This document shows, in pieces, positions 35,334-46,811 of a DNA stretch of 64,000 bases. The position numbers and the translations under genes were made by a program. Within the stretch, counting starts at the first letter, position 1; each line of letters begins with the position of its first letter. The notes below the pieces were generated by a model that did not search any database, had not been told where the DNA came from, and worked only from the letters and a program-made list of their open reading frames with translations. Source of the DNA: Rhodoferax potami (lineage in GTDB: Bacteria; Pseudomonadota; Gammaproteobacteria; Burkholderiales; Burkholderiaceae_C); assembly GCF_032193805.1 (NCBI RefSeq), contig NZ_JAVBIK010000001.1, positions 2,315,001 through 2,379,000 on the forward strand. Direction: 5' to 3'.

Positions 35334-36272
35334 ATGACCAAACCTACTTCGGGTGACTTCACCAAAACTGCTGGCTGGATGGACTGGTACACCGGCCCAT
35401 CTACGCCTACCTTCCAACTGCCTGCAGGCGCTGTCGACGCGCACTGCCATGTGTTCGGCCCCGGTGCCGAATTCCCCTATGCGCCCGAGCGCAAGTACAC
35501 GCCGTGCGATGCGTCCAAGCACCAGCTGTTCGCCTTGCGCGACCACTTGGGCTTTGAGAAGAACGTCATCGTACAAGCCACCTGCCACGGCGCCGACAAC
35601 CGTGCCATGGTGGATGCGCTGATCGCCAGCAATGGCAAGGCGCGCGGTGTGGCTACCGTCAAGCGCAGCGTCACGGATAAAGAAATCCAGGCCATGCATG
35701 ACGCCGGTGTGCGCGGCGTGCGTTTCAACTTCGTCAAGCGCCTGGTGGACTTCACGCCCAAGGACGAGCTGATGGAAATTGCCGGCCGCATTGCGAAGTG
35801 GGGCTGGCATGTGGTGATTTACTTTGAGGCCGTAGACCTGCCCGAGCTGTGGGACTTTTTCACCGCACTGCCGACCACGGTGGTGGTGGATCACATGGGC
35901 CGGCCTGATGTGTCGCTGCCCGTGGACGGCCCGCAGTTTGCGCTGTTCGAGAAGTTCATGCGTGAGCACAGCAATGTGTGGAGCAAAGTGAGCTGCCCCG
36001 AACGCCTGAGCGTTAGTGGCCCCAAAGCTTTGAATGGCGAGCAACACGCTTACCGCGATGTGATTCCGTTTGCCAAGCGCATCGTGGAGCAATTCCCTGA
36101 TCGCGTGTTGTGGGGTACCGACTGGCCGCACCCCAACCTGAAGGACCACATGCCCGATGACGGCCTGCTGGTGGACTTTATTCCCCATATCGCCACCACC
36201 CCAGAGCTGCAACGCAAGCTGCTGGTGGACAACCCCAACCGCCTCTATTGGCCTGAAACCCTGAAAGACTGA
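35334..36272 (+). CDS. ligI: 2-pyrone-4,6-dicarboxylate hydrolase (LigI/PmdD)
   Basis: LigI opens the lactone 2-pyrone-4,6-dicarboxylate to 4-oxalomesaconate. The 312-residue amidohydrolase has DAHCHVFGPGAEFPYAP near residues 35-51 (H-x-H), a conserved VVVDHMGRPD (about residue 183) and the C-terminal catalytic WGTDWPHPN. LigI enzymes work without a metal even though the fold usually binds one. It starts 9 bp after ligK and ends 1 bp before ligA; it corresponds to pmdD. Confidence 0.94.
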   Translation: MTKPTSGDFTKTAGWMDWYTGPSTPTFQLPAGAVDAHCHVFGPGAEFPYAPERKYTPCDASKHQLFALRDHLGFEKNVIVQATCHGADNRAMVDALIASNGKARGVATVKRSVTDKEIQAMHDAGVRGVRFNFVKRLVDFTPKDELMEIAGRIAKWGWHVVIYFEAVDLPELWDFFTALPTTVVVDHMGRPDVSLPVDGPQFALFEKFMREHSNVWSKVSCPERLSVSGPKALNGEQHAYRDVIPFAKRIVEQFPDRVLWGTDWPHPNLKDHMPDDGLLVDFIPHIATTPELQRKLLVDNPNRLYWPETLKD

Positions 36273-36273
36273 T

Positions 36274-37622
<1,349 letters not shown>

Positions 37623-37623
37623 T

Positions 37624-38586
37624 ATGAGCAAAACCATCAAAGTCGCCCTCGCGGGCGCCGGCGCCTTTGGCGTCAAACACCTGGACGGCATCAAGAATAT
37701 TGAGGGCGTGGAAGTTATCTCCCTGATCGGCCGTGAGTTGGACAAAACCAAAGAAGTGGCCGCCAAGTACGGCATAGGCCATGTGACCACCGAGCTGTCT
37801 GAAAGCCTGGCAATCCCCGAGCTGGACGCCGTCATTCTGTGCACCCCGACCCAGATGCACGCCGAGCAAACATTGGCTTGTTTGAAAGCCGGTAAGCACG
37901 TCCAAGTGGAGATTCCCCTGGCCGACAGCTGGGCCGGCGCCGATGCCGTGGTGGCCGAGCAGAAGAGGACCGGTCTGGTTGCCATGTGCGGCCACACCCG
38001 CCGCTTCAACCCCAGCCACCAGTACGTGAATGAGCAGATCACGGCTGGCAAGTTCAACATCCAGCAAATGGACGTGCAGACCTACTTTTTCCGCCGCACC
38101 AATACCAACGCGCTAGGCCAAGCCCGCAGCTGGACCGACCACTTGCTGTGGCACCACGCTGCGCACACCGTGGACTTGTTTGCCTACCAGGCCAACAGCC
38201 CCATCGTGCAGGCCAACGCCATCCAAGGCCCCATCCACCCGGTGCTCGGCATTGCCATGGACATGAGCATCCAGCTGCGCGCTGCCAATGGTGCCATCTG
38301 CACCTTGTCACTGAGCTTCAACAACGACGGCCCCTTGGGCACTTACTTCCGCTACATCGGCGACACAGCGACCTACCTCGCCCGTTACGACGACCTGTAT
38401 ACCGGCAAGGAAGAGAAGATCGATGTGAGCCAAGTGGCCGTCAGCATGAACGGTATTGAGCTGCAAGACCGCGAGTTCTTTGCCGCCATCAAAGAGGGGC
38501 GCGAACCCAACTCCAGCGTAGGCCGCGTGTTGGACTGCTACCGCGTGCTGCACCAGTTGGAGCAGCAATTGGCCCAACAGAGATAG
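37624..38586 (+). CDS. ligC: 4-carboxy-2-hydroxymuconate semialdehyde dehydrogenase (LigC/PmdC)
   Basis: LigC oxidises the ring-cleavage product, in hemiacetal form, to 2-pyrone-4,6-dicarboxylate with NAD(P)+. The 320-residue protein is of the GFO/IDH/MocA type: N-terminal Rossmann motif VALAGAGAFGVKHLDGI (residues 6-22), then GKHVQVEIPLADSWAGAD and the C-terminal substrate domain with WTDHLLWHHAAHTVDLFAYQ. It is the last gene of the cluster and is followed by a strong terminator. Confidence 0.94.
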   Translation: MSKTIKVALAGAGAFGVKHLDGIKNIEGVEVISLIGRELDKTKEVAAKYGIGHVTTELSESLAIPELDAVILCTPTQMHAEQTLACLKAGKHVQVEIPLADSWAGADAVVAEQKRTGLVAMCGHTRRFNPSHQYVNEQITAGKFNIQQMDVQTYFFRRTNTNALGQARSWTDHLLWHHAAHTVDLFAYQANSPIVQANAIQGPIHPVLGIAMDMSIQLRAANGAICTLSLSFNNDGPLGTYFRYIGDTATYLARYDDLYTGKEEKIDVSQVAVSMNGIELQDREFFAAIKEGREPNSSVGRVLDCYRVLHQLEQQLAQQR

Positions 38587-38604
38587 AGCCCCGACCTACA
38601 ATGC

Positions 38605-38640
38605 AACGCCATGCCGGCATGAGACGGCATGGCGTTTTTT
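38605..38640 (+). terminator. Rho-independent terminator of the lig cluster
   Basis: AACGCCATGCCG pairs perfectly with CGGCATGGCGTT around an 8-nt loop, followed by a T run. It lies 18 bp after ligC and just before the DUF2721 gene. Confidence 0.93.
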
Positions 38641-38655
38641 ATTGAGGTGTATGCA

Positions 38656-39105
38656 ATGCCCTTCCCCCTTGAGCCGGATGCGGTCTCCCACGGAATCCAG
38701 CTGGCGGTTGCGCCCGTCTTTCTTTTGACAGCAGTGTCCGGCATGATTGCGGCGGTGGCCGGACGATTGGCGCGCATCATCGACCGGGCGCGCAATGTGG
38801 AAACTCGCATCAAGCAGGGCGCCCACCCTGCGGAAGATGCAGATGGCTATACCGAACTCGCGGAGCTGCGAACGCGCGGTTTGCTAGCGAATTCCAGTAT
38901 TGCGTTGCTAACAGCCTGTGCGTTCCTGATCGGCCTCACCATCGTAGTGTTGTTCCTTGGCGAGACGATTGACTTCCCTGGCTTACGTATCTCCATCTTT
39001 ACGTTTGTTGGGGGTGTCGTGTGCTTTTTGAGCGCCTTGATCTGCTTCATGGTGGAGACTTTCATCGCCACCCGCCTGCTCAATTTCGGGCGCAAAAAGC
39101 GCTAA
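38656..39105 (+). CDS. DUF2721 membrane protein
   Basis: A 149-residue protein with three hydrophobic spans (about residues 17-35, 80-104 and 110-135) and the family block TAVSGMIAAVAGRLARIIDR followed by an Arg-rich cytosolic helix. This matches DUF2721, whose function is unknown. The ATG at 38656 avoids overlap with the lig terminator; an upstream in-frame start at 38629 lies inside that terminator. Its last four bases overlap the end of the convergent oxidoreductase gene. Confidence 0.8.
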   Translation: MPFPLEPDAVSHGIQLAVAPVFLLTAVSGMIAAVAGRLARIIDRARNVETRIKQGAHPAEDADGYTELAELRTRGLLANSSIALLTACAFLIGLTIVVLFLGETIDFPGLRISIFTFVGGVVCFLSALICFMVETFIATRLLNFGRKKR

Positions 39106-41186
39106 CTTTTCTTCACCTCCACTGCACAGTCGTAAAACGTAGGCGCCCGGCCCATGTCGGTCAGGCGTTGGCTGGTCAGCTCGTTCACATTGGTGCCGTC
39201 GCGACCCAGCTTGCGCCACCAGATGCCCAGGCCGTTGACCACTCCGGGGCGTGCGCGGGCGGACACGCGCGCCACACAGCGGTGGGTCCCGCGGGCGTTG
39301 AATACCGTGACCTCATCCCCGTCCGCAATACCGCGTGGCGCAGCATCGGTTTCATGCAGTTCCACCAGGGGTTCGCCTTCGATATCGCGCAGGCTCTTCA
39401 CGTTCACAAAGGTGGAGTTCAAGAAGTTGCGTGCGGGCGGCGAGATCATCGCCAGCGGGTATCTCGCATCCGCTCCTGCGGGTTCGTAGTTGGGCAGGTG
39501 GTCGGGCAGGCCGTCGTTCCCACGCGCAGCCAAGCGTGCGCTGTAAAACTCGCACTTGCCGCTTGGTGTTGGAAAGCCGCCATCGGCAAACGGGGCATCG
39601 GAAACGGGCAGGGGCGCGTAGCCCTGGCTCAGTAGCAAGCCAAAGTCCACCTTGTCGCCAAAGGCCGTGCGGCACAGGCTCTCATCAGATTCTGCAAACA
39701 CGTCTTCGGTGAAGCTCATGCGCTGCGCCAGATCGCGGAAGAACTGGGTATTGGTGCGCGCCTCGCCCAGCGGGGCAATCGACGGGCGGTTGAGCAGGAT
39801 GTCGGTGTGGCCGTAGCTGCTGTGCACGTCCCAATGCTCAAGCTGGGTGGTGGCGGGCAACACGTAGTCGGCGTAGTCGGCGGTGTCAGTCTGAAAGTGT
39901 TCCAGCACTACCGTAAACAAGTCTTCGCGCGCAAAGCCTTGCACCACCTTGGCGGACTCCGGTGCCACCGCAACGGGGTTGCTGTTGTAGACGATGAGGG
40001 CTTCAATCGCCGGGCCGAACTCGGGGCTGGCCGGGCGCAGCAGGTCGTCGCCAATGGTGCTCATGTTGATGGTGCGCGGTGTGCGGCCAGCCAGCAGCTC
40101 GGGTCGTTCCAGCGCCATGGTCTGGGTGGGTACATAGCCCGAACTGGACAGCAACACGCCGCCGGCGCGGTGCCGCCAGGCGCCCACCAAAGCGGGCAGG
40201 CAGGCAATCGCACGCACCGCGTTGCCGCCGCCACGCACCCGCTGCAGACCATAGTTCATGCGGATGGCCACAGGCTCGCCTGCGCGTGCCGCCTGGCCGT
40301 ATTCGCGGGCCAGCGCGCGCACTTCGTCTGCGTTGATGCCACACACCTCTGCGGTGCGCTCGGGCGTCCACTGCAGGGCGCGCGCGCGCAGCCCTTCCCA
40401 GCCGAGGGTGTGGCGGGCAATGTAGTCGTGGTCCAGCCAGTCGTGGGTGATCAGCTCATGCATCAGGCCCAGCGCGAGGGCGGCATCGGTGCCGGGCAGC
40501 AGGGCAATGTGTTGGTGGCATTTCTCGGCCGTCTCGGAGCGGCGCGGGTCGATGCAGATGATGCGTGCGCCATTGCGTTTGGCGGTTTGCACGTGGCGCC
40601 AGAAGTGCACATTGCTGGCAATCGAGTTGCTGCCCCAGATCAGGATGAGTTTGGATTCCGCAAAGAACTCCACCTTGGTGCCGACTTTGTTGCCCAGAGT
40701 GAAGGTCAGGGCTTCAGCACCTGCCGAGGCGCAAATAGTGCGGTCCAGCCGGGCGGCGCCTATTCTGTTGAAAAAGCGCGCTGCCATGCCTTCGCCCTGC
40801 ACACGCCCCATGGTGCCGGCGTAGCTGTAGGGCTGGATGGCCTGCGGGTCGCGGGCAGCAATGGTCTGGAGCTTGTTCGCAATGTCGTTCAGCGCCTCGT
40901 CCCAGCTCACGCGCTCAAATTGGCCGGATCCTTTGGGCCCCACGCGTTTGAGCGGGTGCAGCAGGCGTTCGGGGTGGTAGGTGCGCTCGGTGTAGCGCGA
41001 TACCTTGGTGCACAGCGCGCCATTGGTGGCAGGGTGGTCCGGGTTGCCCTGGACTTTGATCGCTATGCCGTCTTGCACCGTGACCAGCATCGAGCAGGTG
41101 TCCGGGCAGTCGTGGGGGCAGGCGCCCAGAATCTGGGTGGCTGCAGTGGCGGGGGTGTGAGAGGTCGCGGGAGTGTCTGAGTGCAT
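39102..41186 (-). CDS. Molybdopterin-dependent oxidoreductase with [4Fe-4S] motif
   Basis: A 694-residue member of the DMSO reductase/formate dehydrogenase superfamily. The N-terminal cysteines C23-x3-C27-x3-C31-x27-C59 form a [4Fe-4S] motif (GACPHDCPDTC). Mo-bisPGD-binding features follow: RFFNRIGAARLDRTICASAG, WGSNSIASNVHFW, and the C-terminal molydopterin dinucleotide-binding domain with LVELHETDAAPRGIADGDEV. No twin-arginine signal is visible, so it should be cytoplasmic. The substrate is unknown. It is divergent from the M20 amidohydrolase gene. The start at 41186 gives a short leader rich in Thr and Ala. Confidence 0.88.
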   Translation of the reverse strand: MHSDTPATSHTPATAATQILGACPHDCPDTCSMLVTVQDGIAIKVQGNPDHPATNGALCTKVSRYTERTYHPERLLHPLKRVGPKGSGQFERVSWDEALNDIANKLQTIAARDPQAIQPYSYAGTMGRVQGEGMAARFFNRIGAARLDRTICASAGAEALTFTLGNKVGTKVEFFAESKLILIWGSNSIASNVHFWRHVQTAKRNGARIICIDPRRSETAEKCHQHIALLPGTDAALALGLMHELITHDWLDHDYIARHTLGWEGLRARALQWTPERTAEVCGINADEVRALAREYGQAARAGEPVAIRMNYGLQRVRGGGNAVRAIACLPALVGAWRHRAGGVLLSSSGYVPTQTMALERPELLAGRTPRTINMSTIGDDLLRPASPEFGPAIEALIVYNSNPVAVAPESAKVVQGFAREDLFTVVLEHFQTDTADYADYVLPATTQLEHWDVHSSYGHTDILLNRPSIAPLGEARTNTQFFRDLAQRMSFTEDVFAESDESLCRTAFGDKVDFGLLLSQGYAPLPVSDAPFADGGFPTPSGKCEFYSARLAARGNDGLPDHLPNYEPAGADARYPLAMISPPARNFLNSTFVNVKSLRDIEGEPLVELHETDAAPRGIADGDEVTVFNARGTHRCVARVSARARPGVVNGLGIWWRKLGRDGTNVNELTSQRLTDMGRAPTFYDCAVEVKKS

Positions 41187-41264
41187 GTGCGGACTTTACC
41201 GAATTGCGTATGCTCTTGCGATGACACAAACGGGACATTTCTGTCCCCGCGGAGGACACTTGCC

Positions 41265-42458
41265 ATGAAACTGATAGAGCCCATAGTTGCCAACACCCCC
41301 GAAATTGCGGCCCTGCGCAAAGATATCCATGCCCACCCGGAGCTGTGTTTCCAAGAGGTGCGCACGGCTGATGTGGTGGCTGCGAAGCTGACCGAGTGGG
41401 GCATTCCGATCCACCGCGGCATGGGCACCACCGGGGTGGTGGGCATTGTGAAAGCCGGCACCTCTAACCGCGCACTGGCTTTGCGCGCCGACATGGACGC
41501 CCTGCCCATGCAAGAGTTCAACACCTTTGCCCACGCCAGCAAACATGCAGGCAAGATGCACGCCTGCGGGCACGACGGCCACACCGCCATGCTGCTGGCA
41601 GCGGCCCAGCACTTTGCCAAGCACCGTAACTTTGATGGCACCGTGTACTTGGTGTTCCAGCCCGCCGAAGAAGGCGGCGGTGGCGCCCGCGAGATGATCA
41701 AGGACGGCTTGTTTGAGCAGTTTCCGGTGGAAGCAGTGTTCGGCATGCACAACTGGCCGGGCATGGCAGCGGGCACCTTTGCGTCCAGCGCGGGCCCGGT
41801 GATGGCGTCCAGCAACGAATTCAAGATCACCATCCGGGGGAAGGGCGGCCATGCGGCTATTCCGCACAACGCCATCGACCCGGTGGTGGTGGCTTGCCAG
41901 CTGGTGCAGGGTTTTCAGACCATCATTAGTCGCAATGTGAAGCCGATTGATGCGGGCGTGATCTCGGTCACCATGATCAACGCCGGCGAAGCCACCAACG
42001 TCATCCCCGACCGCTGCGAACTGCAAGGCACGGTGCGCACTTTCTCTATCGAAGTGTTGGACCTGATTGAGCGTCGCATGCGCGAGATGAGCGAGAGCCT
42101 GTGCGCCGCGTTCAACACCCGGGTTGAGTTTGCCTTTGTGCGCAACTACCCGCCCACGGTTAATGCGCCCAAAGAGGCCGCATTTGCCCGCAAAGTCATG
42201 GAGAGCATCGTCGGCGCGGACAAGGTCTACACCCAGGAGCCCACCATGGGCGCCGAAGACTTTTCGTTCATGCTGCAGGCCAAACCCGGCTGCTACGCCT
42301 TTATCGGTAACGGAGATGGTGACCACCGCACCATGGGCCACGGCGCCGGGCCTTGCACCTTGCACAACCCGAGCTACGACTTTAATGACGAGTTGCTGCC
42401 CTTGGGCGCTACTTTCTGGGTGCGTTTGGCTGAAGAGTGGTTAGCGACGGACGTCTGA
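41265..42458 (+). CDS. M20-family amidohydrolase (hippurate hydrolase-like)
   Basis: A 397-residue zinc peptidase-like amidohydrolase of the M20D type, which releases amino acids or aromatic acids from N-acyl or indole conjugates. Metal-site motifs are MHACGHDGHTAMLL (about residue 100) and PAEEGGGGAREM, with the dimerisation domain in the middle and MGAEDFSFMLQAKPGCYAFI near the end. ATG 41265 is preferred because GGAGGAC lies 8 bp upstream; an in-frame start at 41181 is rejected. A GGGACA-TTTC-TGTCCC palindrome at 41232-41247 just before the ribosome-binding site may be regulatory. Confidence 0.88.
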   Translation: MKLIEPIVANTPEIAALRKDIHAHPELCFQEVRTADVVAAKLTEWGIPIHRGMGTTGVVGIVKAGTSNRALALRADMDALPMQEFNTFAHASKHAGKMHACGHDGHTAMLLAAAQHFAKHRNFDGTVYLVFQPAEEGGGGAREMIKDGLFEQFPVEAVFGMHNWPGMAAGTFASSAGPVMASSNEFKITIRGKGGHAAIPHNAIDPVVVACQLVQGFQTIISRNVKPIDAGVISVTMINAGEATNVIPDRCELQGTVRTFSIEVLDLIERRMREMSESLCAAFNTRVEFAFVRNYPPTVNAPKEAAFARKVMESIVGADKVYTQEPTMGAEDFSFMLQAKPGCYAFIGNGDGDHRTMGHGAGPCTLHNPSYDFNDELLPLGATFWVRLAEEWLATDV

Positions 42459-42460
42459 CA

Positions 42461-43240
42461 TCAAGGCGTCAGTTCAACGGCATAGCGGTCTTTTGCCATT
42501 TGCAGCAGGCCGTCAAAAATCAGGTTGTCCACCAGTTCAAACGGGCGGGTCATGCTGGGGGCCATCTTCCAGCCTGCGCCGCCAGTCATGATGCAGGCCG
42601 GGTCTGCACCGCAGTGGGCTTTGACGTGTTGCACCATCCGCTCTACCGCCCCCGCAATCGCAAAGGTCCCGCCGCTGGTGAGTGCGTCGCTGGTGTTGGT
42701 CGGGAAATCACGCACCTCGCCCGTCGGCACATGCAAGCCGGCGGTGCCGGACTCCAGTGCTCTGAGCATGATGCCGTGGCCGGGCAGAATCAGCCCGCCC
42801 AAGAATTTGCCTTGCGCATCGATGGCTTCTACCGTCACCGCTGTGCCCACCATGACCAGCACCATGGGGCGCGCCGGGCCTTGGCTCAGCATGTGGTGGT
42901 AGGCCCCGATCATCGCGACCCAGCGGTCCGCCCCGAGGCGGGTGGGGTGGTCGTAGCCATTGCGCAAGCCGGCTTCGGCTTCGCTGGAGACCACCCATTG
43001 CGGCACCACATCCCACAGGTCCATCTGCTCTTGTACCCGGCGTTTGACGGCATCTCCAGCCACCACACACCCCAATACATGGCGCGGTGAGGGCAGTCCG
43101 CTCCAGGCACCATCCGCGAGCTTGTCGATGTTCTCCAGAAACTCGGCACCTTGTGCCAACAAGGCTGCGCCGGGGCGGGGGGATGCGTAATGTGCCCATT
43201 TGAGGCGTGTGTTGCCGATGTCCAGCGCGAGAAATGTCAT
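42461..43240 (-). CDS. coaX: Type III pantothenate kinase
   Basis: CoaX phosphorylates pantothenate, the first step of coenzyme A synthesis; it is the type that is not inhibited by CoA. The 259-residue protein has the N-terminal phosphate motif [13 protein letters not shown], the pantothenate-binding [13 protein letters not shown] and the [13 protein letters not shown] segment. In many Burkholderiales birA precedes coaX; it is not present here. It is convergent with the M20 gene, with a 2-bp gap. Confidence 0.93.
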   Translation of the reverse strand: MTFLALDIGNTRLKWAHYASPRPGAALLAQGAEFLENIDKLADGAWSGLPSPRHVLGCVVAGDAVKRRVQEQMDLWDVVPQWVVSSEAEAGLRNGYDHPTRLGADRWVAMIGAYHHMLSQGPARPMVLVMVGTAVTVEAIDAQGKFLGGLILPGHGIMLRALESGTAGLHVPTGEVRDFPTNTSDALTSGGTFAIAGAVERMVQHVKAHCGADPACIMTGGAGWKMAPSMTRPFELVDNLIFDGLLQMAKDRYAVELTP

Positions 43241-43373
43241 GGTGCCGCAAGCAGTGTCTTGATAAGTCGCACTCTACCGGATTCAGCACCGCAGACGAGA
43301 GCCAATGGCGCTCAGTGCTAAGTACTTACCCTAGGGCAGGCCGTAAGCCACCGTGAGGGTGATTGGTTTACAG

Positions 43374-43395
43374 TTGACGTTTACGTAAACGTCAA
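43374..43395. promoter_or_regulatory. Perfect 22-bp palindrome upstream of icmF
   Basis: TTGACGTTTAC is followed without a gap by its exact reverse complement GTAAACGTCAA. It lies 39 bp before the icmF ATG, where a repressor would block transcription. Its ACGT-rich form resembles operators of regulators of acyl-CoA and branched-chain amino acid breakdown (LiuR- or TetR-type), but no such regulator is encoded in the window. Confidence 0.75.
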
Positions 43396-43434
43396 TCACG
43401 CGTGCTGCACGCGGCAACCCTTTGTGAGTACCCC

Positions 43435-46400
43435 ATGACCGATCTGTCTGCTGACTACAAAGCCCTGGCCAATTACCGCCCGACCCACAAAGTGCGGTTT
43501 GTCACCGCAGCCAGCCTGTTTGACGGGCACGACGCAGCCATCAACATCATGCGACGCATCCTGCAAGGCATGGGTGCAGAGGTAATCCACCTAGGCCACA
43601 ACCGCAGTGTCGATGAGGTGGTCACAGCAGCCCTGCAGGAAGATGTGCAAGGCATTGCCATCAGCTCTTACCAGGGCGGGCATGTCGAGTATTTCAAGTA
43701 CATGGTCGACTTGCTGCGTGAGCGTGGCGGCTCGCACATTCAGGTGTTTGGCGGCGGTGGCGGTGTGATTGTGCCGGCCGAAATCCGGGAGCTGCATGCG
43801 TATGGCGTGGCCCGCATTTACAGCCCGGAAGACGGTCAACGCATGGGGCTGGCCGGCATGATCGGCGAAATGGTGATGCGCTGCGACAAAGACATCACCG
43901 CCTTGGCACCCACCGATTTGTCGGCGATTCAGGGCCACACAGAGGCCAGTTGGCGCGCGCTGTCCCAGCTGCTGACGGCAGCAGAGGCTTCCAAGCTCAA
44001 TCCGGCTCTGGTGCAGGATATGCGTGCGCAAGCAGCTACTAAAAAGATAGCGGTTGTGGGTATCACCGGCACCGGCGGTGCCTGGCAAGTCGAGCTTGAC
44101 CGATGAGCTGATCCGCCGCCTGCGGCTAGACCAGAACGACGCTTTGCGCGTCGCGGTGATCTCTATCGACCCGAGCCGCCGCAAGAGCGGGGGCGCGCTC
44201 TTGGGCGACCGCATCCGCATGAATGCCATCTCGCCATGGCAGCAGGGCTCCCGGGTATTCATGCGCAGCCTGGCTACGCGGGATTTCGGCTCCGAGATCA
44301 GCGCGGCACTACCGGATGTGATTGCAGCCTGCAAGGTGGCCGGCTTTGATGTGATCGTGGTCGAAACCTCTGGCATCGGCCAGGGCGATGCGGCCATCGT
44401 GCCGCATGTGGATGTGCCCTTGTACGTCATGACCCCCGAATTCGGTGCCGCCAGCCAGCTCGAAAAAATCGACATGCTGGACTTTGCCGAGTTTGTGGCG
44501 ATCAACAAGTTTGACCGCAAGGGCGCCAGCGATGCGCTGCGCGACGTGGCCAAACAGGTGCAGCGCAACAAAGAAGCCTGGGGCACCCCCACCGAGCAGA
44601 TGCCGGTGTTCGGCACCATGGCCGCCCGCTTCAACGACGATGGCGTGACCGCCCTTTACCAAGCGGTGTTGCCACGCCTTAAGGCCTTGGGCGTGTCGCT
44701 CCAGGACGGCTGTTTGCCCCGGGTGAGCGTGCGTCACAGCTCCAACCAGACGCCGGTGGTGCCAGCAGCGCGCACCCGGTACCTGGCCGAGATCAGCGAT
44801 ACGGTGCGGGGCTACAAGAAACGCGCCAAAGAACAAGCCCGGCTGGCCCGCGAAATCCAGCAACTGCGTGAAAGCGGCCGCATGCTGCGCGAGTCGGACC
44901 CCGACAAAGCAGGCGCGGTGCAAGCCGTGGCGGATCTGGCCGATCAACGTGTAGAGCGCATGGGCGTGGCCGAGCGCAAGCTGCTGGCCCAGTGGCCCGA
45001 GATGCAAAAAGCCTATGCGGGTGACGAGTACGTGGTGAAGATCCGCGACAAAGAAATCCGCACTGCACTCACCACCAAAAGTTTGAGTGGTACCACCATC
45101 CGCAAAGTGGCTTTGCCGCAGTACGAGGACCATGGCGAAATCCTGAAGTGGCTGATGCTGGACAACGTGCCCGGTAGCTACCCCTACACCGCAGGCACCT
45201 TTGCCTTCAAGCGCGAGGGCGAGGACCCGACCCGCATGTTCGCGGGCGAGGGCGATGCCTTCCGCACCAACACCCGCTTCAAGCTGCTGTCCAGCGGCAT
45301 GGCGGCCAAGCGCCTCTCTACCGCTTTCGACTCGGTCACGCTCTACGGCAACGACCCTGACCCGCGCCCCGACATCTACGGCAAGGTGGGTAACAGCGGC
45401 GTGAGCATTGCTACGCTGGATGACATGAAAGTGCTCTACGGCGGGTTTGACTTGTGCAGCCCGAGCACCAGTGTGTCCATGACCATCAATGGCCCGGCGC
45501 CGTCGATTCTGGCCATGTTCATGAACACGGCCATCGACCAGAACATCGACAAATTCAAGGCCGACAACGGCCGCGAACCCACGGACACCGAAGTCGCCAA
45601 AATCAAGGAATGGGTGCTCGCCAATGTGCGCGGCACGGTGCAAGCCGACATCCTGAAAGAAGACCAGGGCCAGAACACCTGCATCTTCAGCACCGAGTTT
45701 TCACTCAAGGTGATGGGCGACATTGCCAGCTATTTTGTGCACCACAACGTGCGCAATTTCTACAGCGTGTCCATCAGCGGGTACCACATTGCCGAAGCCG
45801 GGGCCAACCCCATCAGCCAGCTGGCGTTCACCCTGTCCAACGGCTTCACCTTTGTGGAGGCGTATCTGGCGCGCGGCATGCACATTGACGACTTTGCGCC
45901 CAACCTGAGCTTCTTCTTCAGCAACGGCATGGATCCCGAGTACACCGTCATGGGCCGCGTGGCCCGCCGCATCTGGGCCGTGGCCATGAAAGAGAAATAC
46001 GGCGCCAACGAGCGTAGCCAAAAACTCAAGTACCACATCCAAACCAGCGGCCGCAGCCTGCACGCGCAGGAGATTCAGTTCAACGACATCCGCACCACGC
46101 TGCAGGCGCTGATTGCGATTTACGACAACTGCAACAGCCTGCACACCAACGCGTTTGACGAAGCCATCACCACGCCCACCGAAGACTCGGTGCGCCGCGC
46201 CATGGCCATCCAGCTCATCATCAACCGCGAGTGGGGCCTGGCCAAAAACGAAAACCCGAGCCAGGGCGCCTTCATCATCGAAGAGCTGACCGAGCTGGTT
46301 GAAGAGGCGGTGCTCAAAGAGTTCGAAGCCATTGCCGACCGTGGCGGCGTGTTGGGTGCGATGGAGACCGGCTACCAGCGAGGCAAGATCCAAGACGAAT

Positions 46401-46729
46401 CCATGCACTACGAAATGCTCAAGCACACCGGCGAGCTGCCCATCATCGGCGTGAACACCTTCCGCAACCCGCATGGCGACCAGGTGATGGAAAAGCTGGA
46501 GCTCGCCCGCAGCACCGACGACGAAAAGCAAAACCAGCTCAAACGTCTGGCCGACTTCCACACGTTGCACGCTGCGGAGTCCCCTGCCATGCTCAAGAAG
46601 TTGCAGCAGGCCGTTATCGACAACCAGAACGTGTTTGAGGTGTTGATGGACGCGGTGCGGGTGTGCTCGCTGGGCCAGATCACGAGTGCGCTGTTTGAGG
46701 TGGGCGGACAGTACCGGCGCAATATGTAA
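43435..46729 (+). CDS. icmF: Fused isobutyryl-CoA mutase IcmF, split by a +1 frameshift
   Basis: IcmF interconverts isobutyryl-CoA and butyryl-CoA (and related acyl-CoAs) with adenosylcobalamin and carries its own GTPase chaperone. The order is seen here: N-terminal B12-binding domain with [17 protein letters not shown] (about residues 21-37), a MeaB-like G domain, then the large mutase domain to the C terminus. The frame from ATG 43435 ends at 44106; the following frame continues to 46729. An extra T at 44083 breaks the P-loop (GITGTGGA then [10 protein letters not shown]); removing it restores one reading of 1097 residues, the usual IcmF length. As written, the enzyme could not be made. It could be sequencing error or a true mutation. 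Confidence 0.88.
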
Positions 46730-46750
46730 GCCTCTGGTGCGCTTATTGCT

Positions 46751-46810
46751 TGCAAGGCCCTGAGCCGTTGGAACCCGCGTGGCGGGTGGCTCTGAGGATC
46801 GGGCCTTGCA
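46751..46810 (+). promoter_or_regulatory. Long hairpin directly before the GGDEF-EAL start codon
   Basis: TGCAAGGCCC (46751-46760) pairs with GGGCCTTGCA (46801-46810); inside it GAGCC pairs with GGCTC and ACCCGC with GCGGGT. The ATG at 46812 comes one base after the stem, and the likely ribosome-binding site GAGGA (46794-46798) lies in the internal loop. It may act as the icmF terminator without a T run, or as a translational control element. Confidence 0.6.
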
Positions 46811-46811
46811 T

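Noticed and set aside
46751..46810. Cyclic-di-GMP riboswitch before the GGDEF-EAL gene
   Set aside because: The hairpin lacks the features I would expect of GEMM-type riboswitches and is only 60 nt long; kept only as a structural observation.
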